A stretch of 64,000 nucleotides of DNA. Source: Pomphorhynchus laevis. Taxonomy: Eukaryota > Acanthocephala > Palaeacanthocephala > Echinorhynchida > Pomphorhynchidae. A model generated the notes under the pieces. It was not told the DNA's origin. It did no database searches and saw only the letters and a list, made by a program, of their open reading frames with translations. Shown one piece after another: positions 46,436 to 57,579 of the stretch; the stretch's first letter is position 1, and each line of letters starts with the position of its first letter. The stretch is from NCBI GenBank assembly GCA_012934845.2, contig WNNJ02000050.1:1-64000 (forward strand). The letters are read 5' to 3'. The position numbers and the translations under genes are program-made.

Positions 46436-46913
46436 GGTTTAATACATGTTACCTTAAATTGTTAAATACATGTTACCTTAAATGGTTAAATACATGTTAC
46501 CTTAAATGGTTAAATACATGTTACCTTAAATGGTTAAATACATGTTACCTTAAATGGTTAAATACATGTTACCTTAAATGGTTAAATACATGTTACCTTA
46601 AATGGTTAAATACATGTTACCTTAAATGGTTAAATACATGTTACCTTAAATGGTTAAATACATGTTACCTTAAATTGTTAAATACATGTTACCTTAAATG
46701 GTTAAATACATGTTACCTTAAATGGTTAAATACATGTTACCTTAAATTGTTAAATACATGTTACCTTAAATGGTTAAATACATGTTACCTTAAATGGTTA
46801 AATACATGTTACCTTAAATGGTTAAATACATGTTACCTTAAATGGTTAAATACATGTTACCTTAAATGGTTAAATACATGTTACCTTAAATGGTTAAATA
46901 CATGTTACCTTAC
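46436..46913 (+). repeat. 24-bp minisatellite, about 20 units
   Basis: Unit TTAAATACATGTTACCTTAAATGG (24 bp). Units are identical apart from an occasional G-to-T in the last bases. Because 24 is divisible by three the array is open in one frame and would read LNTCYLKW repeated. That is a by-product of unit length, not evidence of a protein. Confidence 0.97.
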
Positions 46914-46979
46914 TAAGTATATATTGATTAAATGGCTAATTCCTATCAAGACGCCTTATTCAAGACTAATTTAATGTAT

Positions 46980-48090
46980 ACACCTACTAACACTTGCAGG
47001 ATGATCATGATGATTATGATTAAACCGCTAAAGATTTTTTAAGAATAAATATTAGATTCAAATTGTTTTCTTAATGAATAAATTTAATATAAATTATTTT
47101 ACGAGAGAGAAGGCTATTCAATCATATAACTAGGAAAAAATTACTAAAAATAAGACATTACCGAAATCAAAAAAGTATATGCATCATCCTCTGGTGAGAA
47201 ATTCGCTTTTAATATATAGTATGTTGTTGTAGCATAAGATATAAATGCGCAATATTTTATTGCTCATCAGCATGAGTGAAACAAATAATAACGTGTACAA
47301 CACGATGCTACTGCTATAGAAGATAAAATTTAAAACGCTTTTATATTGAGTAGTCCATTTTGATAAAGAACAGTTTAAATGTTAATAGGCAAGCCTTAAA
47401 CAAGTGTGAATAGTTGCTTGAACATATTCCTAGCATATATTTACATGAGATTCTAGCATTCACGAAATAATTATGCAAAGAATGTTGAATGTACTTTTAA
47501 ATGAGTATTAACAATTTTTTTAATAAAAACAGCTAAAACATTCAATTTAAAAATTAATTAAACAACAGGTAGAATGTTAAAAATAAATTATATTATTAAT
47601 ATATTTATAGTATAAATAACAGTATTAAAATAGATAAAATATAACAGTATTATAGTATTATATTATTATAATTTTCACTGTATTATAATTATTTAATTAT
47701 ATTATTAATTTAAGTAATTTTGATAATAATTTATTATAACGTAATTTAAATTAAAAGTGCGAAATTTTTTGCATGTGAGATATGAAGGTTTTAAACAAAT
47801 ACGATTTGAAATGCCTAATTAAGAAATAGAATTAAATAATTTTGATAATGGATTCTGATCAAATCATGAAAACAAACCCAAACGCTGTATTTGTAAGCGT
47901 TTAAGCCTATATTTTAAATAAATGAAAATATGATTAAAACGATACAAGGCGAATTTTTATTGAAGTAACGATGATAGAGTATAGTCAAACATTTTAATTC
48001 CAAAGTTTTAATCAGGCAATATAAAGTTAAATTTTCATTCATAGACAGAATAATACAACTAATGGTGACGTTGTAAATATGAAATTACAT
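46980..48090. other. AT-rich interval, no gene seen
   Basis: No frame, RNA or recognisable element. Simple AT palindromes occupy 47,580-47,740. Confidence 0.45.
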
Positions 48091-48095
48091 TCACA

Positions 48096-48770
48096 TATGA
48101 AAGGAAATCACAAATTGCACGTTCCTTCACAGGTTACCAGCCTCACATCTGGACACGGTTTGCTATGCAGTGGCCTCACATGACAGCACGTATGATGTCG
48201 CTCCTTCTTTCATCAGCTTACTAAGGTTGCTAAACAGGCAGCACGCTTGTTTACAGCTGAAGCACGATGCACGAGCAAAATCTCTCCAACTACAAAACAC
48301 GAGCAAAGCTCTAGCGCAGATGCTAAAATACGTCACTGTACATATAGTGGTTATAGTGGTTACGTTGTAAACACAATAGAATTATATTTACTCTTTTACT
48401 GTTTCACACGAACAGGAAAGTATAAACCTGCATGCTTTTTTACAACCTTCATCGGGAAGCTTAACTCAGAATGCGCCTAACACAGACGCCTAGCCCCAAA
48501 TAGGGCGTTTCAATCCTAGTCTACTCATCACTGCATTAGTTATTGTATTCATAACTTATTCGTCACATATAGCCACTATATGTGACGTTTCTTAGCATCT
48601 GCACTAGAGTTTTTCGTGATTTGTGCTACAGCTGTATACAAGCATGTGTTGCTTGTTTAGCAACCTTAGTACACTGATGACGGAATAAGCGACAGCACAT
48701 GTGCTATCCTGTCAAACCAATGCTTGCAAAGGAACGTGCGCTTGTCAATTTCCTTTCATAAGTATACTAC
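48096..48770. mobile_element. Foldback element with ~220-270-bp inverted ends
   Basis: The left arm (48,096-48,366) and right arm (48,770-48,555, reversed) share TATGAAAGGAAAT, GCACGTTCCTT, ACTAAGGTTGCTAAACA, TACAGCTG, CTCTAG.GCAGATGCTAA and CATATAGTGG in the same order. The middle (48,410-48,530) is a second module that recurs inverted just outside at 48,800-48,960. No transposase is seen. The small frames at 48,170-48,480 lie inside the arms and are not genes. Confidence 0.75.
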
Positions 48771-49860
48771 GGATTAAATACTTTCGAAGTTTTGTTGCTA
48801 CGTGACCACACTTATAAGACCGCCTTGTAGTGATGAGTAGACTAAGGTTGAAACGCCCTATTTAAGGCTAAGCGTTTGTGTTAGGCGTATTACAAGTAAA
48901 GCTTCTCGACAAAAGGTTGTAAAAAAGCATGCAGGTTTATTCTTTCCTAATAGTATTAAACCAGTAGTGAAGGTTGCGAATTATCTAAGACCCGGACTAG
49001 ATGATAATAAAGGCAATGTGGACAAGTAAGCTGACCAAATTTTTGACTTTACTCTTTTAATAATTAAGTTCTACTGCATACGCTTTCGTTTGCAATAATG
49101 CTTTAATCAATGAACTTGAAAAAAGGTAAAATAATGTACACACATACCTTCAACATTCAATTTTTATAAGATATTATTCATCGTACGACACGAATTCATA
49201 TCATTATCGCAAGTTCACTTCATTACTCAGGATAAGGTACTGTCGAAGTTTTGTTGCTACGTGGCCACACTTATAAGACCACCTTATAGTGATTAGTAGA
49301 CTAAGGTTGAAACGTCCTATTTGGGGCTAGGCGTCTGTGATAGGCGCATTACAAGTTAAGCTTCTCAACGAATGTTGTAAAAAAGCTTGCAGGTTTATAC
49401 TTTCCTGATCGTGTTAATTAAAAAAGTTGCATTGAGTCTTTTTTATTACTATAACGTCACCAGTAGTTTCAATTTATATAACCACTATATGTGGAGTAAC
49501 GAATCTTAGCATCTGCGCTAGAGCTTTGCTCGTGCTTTGTAGCTAGAGAACTTTTGCTCGTGAATTGTGTTTCAGCTGTATACAAAGGTGTTGCTTGTTC
49601 AGCAACCTTAGTAAGCTGAACCCTGGGCGTCTGTGTTAGGCGCATTATAACTTAAGCTTCTCAACGAATGTTGTAAAAAAGCATGCAGGATTATTCTTTC
49701 CTGATAGTATTAAACCAGTAGTTTTCAATTCATATAACCACTATATGTGAAGTGGCGAATCTTAGCATCTGCGCTAGAGCTTTGCTCGTGCTTTGTAGCT
49801 AGAGAACTTTTGCCAGTGCACTGTGCTTTAGCTGAATACCAGCGTGTTGCTAAAAAAGTG
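48771..49860. repeat. Further copies of the two foldback modules
   Basis: Module 2 (GAGTAGACTAAGGTTGAAAC, GGCTAGGCGTCTGTG, TTGTAAAAAAGCATGCAGG) occurs at 48,800-48,960, 49,232-49,412 and 49,620-49,720. Module 1 (ACTATATGTG, TTAGCATCTGCGCTAGAGCT, TTGCTCGTG, CAGCTG, GTTGCTTGTT) occurs at 49,490-49,620 and 49,745-49,850. All are in the same orientation here. Confidence 0.75.
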
Positions 49861-50865
49861 TAATACTAAAAAAGTAAAGTTAATTAATTCATTCAGACAC
49901 AATAATATCATATGTTTGTACATATGATTTAAATATCAAAATCAGGATTTGCAACATGATCTTCTTTATGTCAAGATCTTTAGATTTATAATTTGATGTT
50001 GGGCAGCTAAATGGAAATGGTACATCGAAGGTTGTAGTGATTGATGAGTCTCTGTTGTGTCGAAAAACTATAATATCGGATGTTATACAAAAACTCAACG
50101 TTGCACATTGAGTTTTCGGGATTATAGAATGAAGCACAGGGAATTGTGTTTTAATCTTTTTTCTTGACAGAACAGCCTTTGCGTTGATACCAATTATACG
50201 GGCCTGCATTCATCCTGGAACAATCATAATCTGTGACAAATGTTGAGTCTATTCGGGGTTGGGAAAGAACAAGAATATATCAACTTACCTATATATCATT
50301 AATATAATTTTATTTCATTAGTAGATTTAATGATGTCCACCCAATATATAGAATCTCTGGCTCTATGCGAAAATAAGATTGAAAAGTGTAATATGGAATA
50401 AGAAGTTGCATGCTTTCTGAATATCTTGTATACCCAGAAAGTGTCTTAGCAAATAATAAATTTTATTAAAATATAAACTTTATTAATAAATTTAATAAAC
50501 AAGAATATCATCTTGTAATTTTACACCTTATCTTCAACTTACAGCATGTAATTCGTCGATAAAGCGTGAAGGAAACAAAACATGTTATAATGTAATTAAA
50601 TTTTTTATTTCATTATTAAATAAGTTTTAATTATTTGCATATTGGAAATAAAACATTTAGAAACATTGTAACATTCATATAATAGCAAATATAACATTTC
50701 TTTAATGCACTAAGAAGAAATGTTAGTCGAGGATCGAGGAGAGAACCTTGAGGTTCTGAACCATGAGTGATTTGAGATATTTTCACATGTACTTTAATTA
50801 CCATTTTGACTTTTAATTATTCAAGGCCTATACATGTCTTCAATATTAGGTTTAAAAATATGCTT
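49861..50865. other. No gene recognised
   Basis: A minus-strand frame at 49,889-50,209 (106 codons) is the longest. It has no membrane segment or motif I recognise and may be chance. The rest is AT-rich. Confidence 0.35.
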
Positions 50866-51035
50866 GACAACGTAAACTACTGATCTATACGCGATAAAAT
50901 ATACGCGACAACGTAAACTAATGATATATACGCGACAACGTAAACTACTGATCTATACACAACAAAATATACGCGACAACGTAAACTAATGATCTATGCG
51001 CGACAAAATATACGCGACAACGTCAAATAATGATC
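50866..51035. repeat. Tandem repeat ATATACGCGACAACGTAAAC, five units
   Basis: Five variants of a 25-40-bp unit built from GACAACGTAAACTA, TGATCTATACGCGA and CAAAATATAC. Unit lengths vary because the TGATCTATACGCGACAAAAT part is sometimes skipped. Confidence 0.85.
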
Positions 51036-52904
51036 AAGAGAAGAATTGCAATTTTATTTTAAATCTCTTTTAATAAAGTGCAAATTTGTAATTGCCAATA
51101 TTCTTTTAGCCAATAACACGCGTGCCATGTAACGCATCAAAATTATCACTTAACGCATGAACGGTGAAAATGACAAACCTTATTATTTGAAGTTTACTTA
51201 TTAGTTAATTTTAACGTTAACTATTAAGAGAAACAACTAAAACTATTATTTTGCATTCACATTTTATTAGTAAACATTATGCAATAATCCCACTTAAAAA
51301 ATGAGTGAACAATCAATTTTTCTTAAATTAGTTAACAATCAATCTATAATGAAAACAAAATTTGAAGTTTATTTAACGGAAATAAATATACTCTTTAAAT
51401 AAATTAATATTTTTACCTTAAATAAACTAAAATAAATTTATCATCAACTAAAATAAATTTTTAGTTGATGATAAACAGTACTTTTATTCATTTCAATGTA
51501 AGCGCTAATAATATATATATATATTGTGATATTTCAGAAACCCACTAATTTTTACAGTCAAAATGCTTGTTGTTCTAAATTCGATGTAAGTCTGTGTATA
51601 TATCCAGTGAGATCAAATGTTTAATTTGAATTAACAGCATGATGACATTTATATTCTAACTGTTTTGATTAGCGATGCTATACGTATATCAAAAATTCGA
51701 AGTGAGATCCATCTTACATCCTATGCTGTATCAGTGGTGTGTTCGATGGACGCTTAAATTAGTGTTGCTAAGTTGTTTATTTGTCGATAGACGCTTAGTT
51801 GTTAAGATCGCACGTTTTCACCAAAATATTTTGCGAAATATTAAGGAATTTAAAAATCCATTAAAAAATGCTTAAAGAAATTAAGATTACATAATCTTCA
51901 AAATACTAATTACACTTTAATGCTGAAATCAAAACATGTAAGCCAGACGCGAAAGAATGATAAATGCCGTTTCATCATCACAAATAGTTAATTTAAATTA
52001 TTTAATTTAAATTATTTTAAACAAATTTAAAATTGTGAAAATGATATGAAAATATTTTTATTATATATAGTAGGTAATATGTACCATATAAGTATTAAAC
52101 ATGTAAGTATTAAATGATTAGAAGTATTAAAAGTATTAAATTGATAGCATCAAAATTGTTTTATTATATATAATGTAATATATTATTTAATATGTAATAT
52201 ATCTTCCCTGAAACCATACCCGGAAATATCGCTTAAAATTAAAAGCGATATAGAACTTAACCATATCTCTTTACGTCATTAATAAATTACATAATTTTTA
52301 AAGTTCTATCGTTTTCTCTAAATCGCAAAATTGCAAAATATGATACATTTTATGATATGATATTATGATATTATAATATCATATTATGATATTTCATAAT
52401 ATGATATCATCCATGTGGCTTGACTTCAGTTATTGTTTGGATTAATGAACATTTAAAACGGTCGTCATAAATGGTATAGTCAGCTTGTAGTTAAAATTAA
52501 CATTAAACTATATGTGAATTGTCGATTTAATCAAATAGATTTTTAAATATGCACTTCTCCCAATGTTGGACTGTTTGATTTATTTATTTTTTATATTTTT
52601 ATATATTTTGGTAAGAATAGGTTAATAACAGGCCAAACGCCAATTTAGTAAAATATTGTTTAACGTCTTCGTATTCTGATATTTGTGTAGCTATTGTGAA
52701 CAACACATTATTGAAAGCCATCGAACTCAACGCCTTGTCATATAAAGATAGAATTTTATCATTTTTCGCGTCTATAGTTTGCCGTTAGAAAGTGATTTTT
52801 CATCGAAAATAGTCGTCTTTTGGAAATTCCCCAAATAAACTCAAAATCCCGGATTGTAAATTTTCTTCAAGTATGAAAATCTATCGTATTATTAGTTAAA
52901 AAAA
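51036..52904. other. AT-rich interval, no gene recognised
   Basis: The short frame 51,675-51,875 (66 codons) has no family resemblance. A self-complementary tract, ATATCATATTATGATAT, lies at 52,350-52,410. Confidence 0.35.
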
Positions 52905-52990
52905 CACAAATTTAAATAAATTAGAGGTCATTTAGAGGAACTGCTATGTTATCGGCCCCTCTTCATCGATCCTACGATTTTGTAGGATCG
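52905..52990 (+). repeat. HCR core fragment
   Basis: AATTAGAGGTCATTTAGAGG, then AACTGCTATGTTATCGGCCC, ending CTTCATCGATCC. This is the left half of the core in the 13-kb orientation. A small palindrome (GATCCTACGATTTTGTAGGATC) sits at its end. Confidence 0.7.
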
Positions 52991-55184
52991 ATTTATATTT
53001 TTTATTATATTTACATTTATAATGCTTATAATGTTTATAAACATTTAACGAATTTATTTTGACAATAAACTAATAAAAATAAACATTTAATCATTTGAGT
53101 TTTTAAAACATTTGAGTTTTTGGCTTATTAAATTTATCTTTAAATTCAGAAACATTTTCATAGATAAAATTTAAAACCTTTAAAATGAAATTATCTTTTT
53201 AATTTTTTGAATTTTTAAAATTAATAATTTGGATTAATGAACATTTTAATTTCAAATCGTAATGTTTTTATATTTGGCTAAAATAAATTTAAATTTAAAT
53301 CGAAAAACATTCCTAAAGTTCAGTAAAAATGAATTTCGGGTATGAATTTAAATTTAATTAAACCATTACACTTTTTATTACACTTTTCACGTTCACTTTT
53401 TATACAATTTTGACCTTTTGATATTTTATTGACAATACCCTGACCTCTCAGTCTAAGCACAACTTATTGCAATCTTTGTTTTATTTTATAAATAAGGGAT
53501 GAGTAGTCCCTTATTTACTGAGTGACTTTAATGCTCATGTTGTTAATTACTGTATAACTTGGAAAGGAGTGCTGGAGAGGAACGAATTCTTTCTCATTGA
53601 ATATAAGGAGGAAAATAATTGCAATAAGACAGAAGATACACCTAATAGTAAATGATTTATTTCATGATAGTATAATCTGACTCTTTAATTTTTTTATTTC
53701 ATGAAAGGAGGGCTGGGCTATTGTAGTTTGCAAAACCAAATGACAAGGTAGAATGCTAGGTAGCTTTCAAAAATCTAAACGATTCGTTTGGGTTTACTCT
53801 ATGTTTTAAAAATCTTCTCAATGACCTTAGAAACATTTGTTCAGTTGTCTGAAGAAGTGAAATTTGAGGAATCTAGGTTTAACACATCGTCTGATAAGAA
53901 AATTTGTAGCTCATAGCCATAAAAATTTGATGCTATAAAATTTTGTAGCTAATGCTACAAAATTAATGCTTGCTTAATATATTACTTCAAACAGTTAAAA
54001 ATATGGTAAAAACGTATTGCATATAATGGGTCAGCTTTCATATATATACCAATAAATATTAAATATTAAACATTTATATAATGTTTTAATATTCTTTTTT
54101 AAATTGACGAATAGTTATTTACTTTACAATTTTACTATTTATTAAGAATAATCGAACATTTCAATTCTTATGTAAAATCTTGGAAGTGCTGGAGAAGAAC
54201 AAATGCTCTGAATGCTTACGGTATTGATAATTCAAAGAAGAGAGTTTTTAAATCAGCACTACCTTCATAGCTTTTAATTTCTCATGATTTTATATCGTTA
54301 AAATGCAATAAAAAATTTAAAATGAAAGTATCGCATGCGTTTAATTAATTTTATCGCGTTAGATTTTGATAATTTTAACATAATTCGCTTTTATAAGCAA
54401 AATTCAATTTCAATTTTATTTTAAAATAGAAAATTTTTATTTTAATTTCTATTTTATTTGGATATTTAAATTATATGATTGATTAATTCCATAAATTGAA
54501 TTCCAAATATTAACATATTTTAAAATTTTGGTAAAAATAATTGCAGATATTAAAATGTTTGTCAATTTACATATATTTTAAATTATTGAAACTCAAACTT
54601 AGGTGAAGTAAATTTATCAATATTAACCTAATTTATTAAACTTTATTACATTTATTAAGAATTACATTTATTATGATTTAAAAATCATAATTTTTTGACA
54701 TTTAATCTTTAAAGTTAATTTTTATTAATAAAATCAAAAAGATTAATTAAAATGTTAAAATTAATTATTAATTAATTATTTTTAACATTTCTACACAAAA
54801 TATTGGAATTAAAGTTTATTACATTTATTCAATCTGCATTAATATCATATCATTAATACAAGGAAGTGAATTCAAAAATTAGCTGAAGTAAATAAAAAAG
54901 CAAGTTTTATTAGTTACAAATAATCTTGGGATTAATTTTTTATTATAGTGCTACTAATTCACATTCAGTTTAAACAAGTATCCACAATTATTATAAAAAT
55001 ATATTTATAAGCCGTATATTTTCCGTTATTTCCTCGACACAGAGGAACTAACCGTTGGTCCGGTAATTCTCCTATATTTACTAAATACTGCATAGGAAAT
55101 ATAAAAATAAACAGAAAACATCGATTTTCTGGATATATATTTGTTGGCAAATCCATTGTAAATCAGTTTTAAAATCTTTTTTTT
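52991..55184. other. AT-rich interval, no gene recognised
   Basis: No repeat of note. The minus-strand frame 54,965-55,156 lies 28 bp beyond the membrane-protein gene stop and is more likely part of its 3' untranslated region than a gene. Confidence 0.35.
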
Positions 55185-55532
55185 TCACTGATTTGGTGAA
55201 TGCTTGTTCTTGTTATAACGATTTTTGATCGAGAAATACACGATTGTCAGTATAAATACGGATAGGCAGAAATTTGTAATATGCAAACCAGTAAACATAA
55301 GATTGGTCTTCTTAAATGATAACAAATCTTCATTAGGAATATCAACACGTGAAATAGGAATCTTGTTTTTTAGCTTAGATTTCAAAAGTAATCTCCGCAT
55401 TTTCAATATGTCGTCTGAAGTCAAGTGAGATTTTGCTTGAAGTTCTTCCAGCTTGGGAACACGTGATTTACAATATTGAACATTATTTGTTATGCATAGT
55501 ATAAAAGGTCGAATACCATGCAATTTTATCAT
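55185..55532 (-). CDS. Small single-pass membrane protein, unrecognised
   Basis: 115 residues. The first half is basic with a helix-like stretch (VPKLEELQAKSHLTSDDILK, MRRLLLKSKLKNK). Residues ~76-102 form one strong membrane segment (TNLMFTGLHITNF, CLSVFILTIVYFSI), followed by a short basic tail (KNRYNKNKHSPNQ). The layout LT-x-x-x-MR, then basic residues, then T-x-L-x-TGL and a single membrane span faintly recalls the cytochrome c oxidase assembly factor COA3. The resemblance is too weak to name it, and the basic N-terminus would suit mitochondria (inference). The start is the first ATG, MIKLHGIRPF. Composition is less AT-driven than the flanks, which supports a real gene. Confidence 0.45.
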   Translation of the reverse strand: MIKLHGIRPFILCITNNVQYCKSRVPKLEELQAKSHLTSDDILKMRRLLLKSKLKNKIPISRVDIPNEDLLSFKKTNLMFTGLHITNFCLSVFILTIVYFSIKNRYNKNKHSPNQ

Positions 55533-56270
55533 GGTTTTTATCTATCGAAGGCTAAGATAAAATCATTAAACTCCAAATCATTTTCAAATTTCACAAAATT
55601 AAATAAAAAATAATCAAAATTGTAATGATTAAAACGTAACGATTAAGATGTAACGAATGTACAATGGTCTCTAAGCATTGTTAAGCATTATACTCTAAAT
55701 CATTACGAAGATCATAATTTCTGAAAATTTACTTAACAAATTCATTGAAAACAACATACATCAAAATATTGTGCCAAAGTGACAAAGTTATTTCGTTTTA
55801 GGTGAAGATAGCAGTGATCTGTCGCATTAGCAATTGTCGAAACATAAACGGCGTCTTTAATTAAAGTTAATAAGCGTTTTCAGGTTTTTTCAAGTATGTG
55901 TTGCTGGCCGATTAAGATTTTTGGCTGCATCAAGCACACAATCACAATGAAGTTTACATTAACTAAAATTAATTACATCCTTAATTGCTAAAAGGTAAAG
56001 AATATCCTTTACATATATTATTGTATATTTTTAATATCCTTTACATATATAAAATCCCAAATCCTTATATTTCGCTATCCATATCCGTTTGTAGTTCTTT
56101 CAGTTCTCTCATCCGTTTCCTTTCTTCCAATAATCTATCTGGAAATATTGATACGCGAAAATTCAGCGATTATTCAGCGATTAATTTTGCGATCACAAAC
56201 TTTTTTATTATATCATTATTTAGTAATAATATATAAAGAATATCCCTGATCAGGTAAAATATCAGCAGAT
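55533..56270. other. No gene recognised
   Basis: AT-rich. The frame 55,985-56,236 is low-complexity and is not called. A direct repeat, AATATCCTTTACATATAT, occurs at 56,000 and 56,033. Confidence 0.35.
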
Positions 56271-56279
56271 AAGGTCATC

Positions 56280-57060
56280 ACAAATGTTAAAAAGTTACGT
56301 AATAATCAGGTAAACATTGGTCTTCTTAGACTTCCCGGTAAGTTATTATGCATGATAGTGAAATCGAAGTTAGTCCATGATCGAAGGGAAGTTTCATGAA
56401 AAGCAATGTGTATTCCACACTGGTCGTAAAATTACAGATCAACTCTTCACTCGTCCAATATCCCCGAAAGAGCTTAAAACTAATCATAGAATTTTTATTT
56501 GGAAAATACGGTCGATTACATACCTAAAGGAAATTGCCGAATACGATTTATCGCATAATGTGACATTATTTTCAAGTCTTTGAGTTCTGAACATAAGTCA
56601 GATATTTTCTCAGTAACATCTAAACTTGGACAAGGTGACCCTTGACATCTATTTTATAAGTTATGTTCATGTACAGATCATCGATATAGCATCATCATAT
56701 TAGCGAAAATTGGTGGTCAGTTTGGTACTATCATGTCACCGTCAAGATTTTTTCAGATGAAAGCTAAATCGTTTTACGGTTAAATGCTAATCTGATGGAT
56801 TGGAAATCAGCACGTCATAAGCTGCCTTTAAGTTGATCAAATAGGATAAGAATGACTAAGGTGATAAGGTTCAAATACATGAGAATGAATGTGCTAAGGT
56901 TCAAATACTTAAATGTTCAATTTTGCTTTTTTACTTGATCTGGCTCTATCACGATACAATTACTACGTTTTCACAAACGATGTTCTTATGTTGATTACGA
57001 ATGCTGAAGGCTTAAAACAAAAGCTAATGACTTTACGACGACACACACAATAGCAGGCAT
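56280..57060 (+). mobile_element. Heavily decayed LINE-type RT remnant
   Basis: The frame 56,377-56,583 reads QCVFHTGRKITDQLFT, resembling the RT fingers motif FRPGRSTTDQIFT of RTE-like LINEs. Another frame at 56,615-56,640 gives SKLGQGDP (compare GLRQGD). Around 56,990 there is YVDYE where YADD would be expected. No continuous frame survives. Assignment is by three short, correctly ordered matches only. Confidence 0.35.
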
Positions 57061-57579
57061 AATAGAATTTATAGAATCGTATTGATGTGTAAGTCTAAAA
57101 GACGAATTTTATAGAAATAAAAATGAAATTAATGAAGGAAATGTACAACTAACAGAGATGGAAGAGATAACAGAGATAGGTACTTGATGGTAAATGAGTT
57201 ATGACGCTAAGCAAAACTTAAATTTTTAAGTGCAATCCAGATTGCTGCCATCACTTAAGATTAAGTGATTTAACACCTATCACCTAAATGAACCTTGCTT
57301 AATTACATGAAAATCATATTTTGCGTACAATCGAAGAGATAAGTTTTCATTGGAACAAAGCAGTGAGTTAGTCATTAAGCTGTAATAGGAAACTTACTTA
57401 TTGGTGGTATGGTCACGTCACTTAGGGTTGTGAAATACTAGTTAAACCCCTAAAAATTTAATGTTGATAACTTGGTAATATATTACTTCTAGTGTCCTTG
57501 ATATAACTGGGAAGATTGGGATGAGCTTCTCAGTTTTTATGGTCTATTTGGAATATTCCTAAATTATTTGTATCTGTAA
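57061..57579. other. Spacer, no gene seen
   Basis: AT-rich and unassigned. It ends at the edge of arm B of the long inverted repeat. Confidence 0.35.

Noticed and set aside
46436-46913. CRISPR-like array
   Set aside because: The units are directly adjacent with no spacers, and the genome is eukaryotic.
46459-46974. 171-codon repetitive reading frame
   Set aside because: It is a 24-bp minisatellite read in one frame. The unit length divisible by three explains the openness.
49889-50209. 106-codon minus-strand frame
   Set aside because: No motif or composition shift marks it as a gene. It lies in unassigned DNA next to a foldback nest, so it is left as a possible chance frame.
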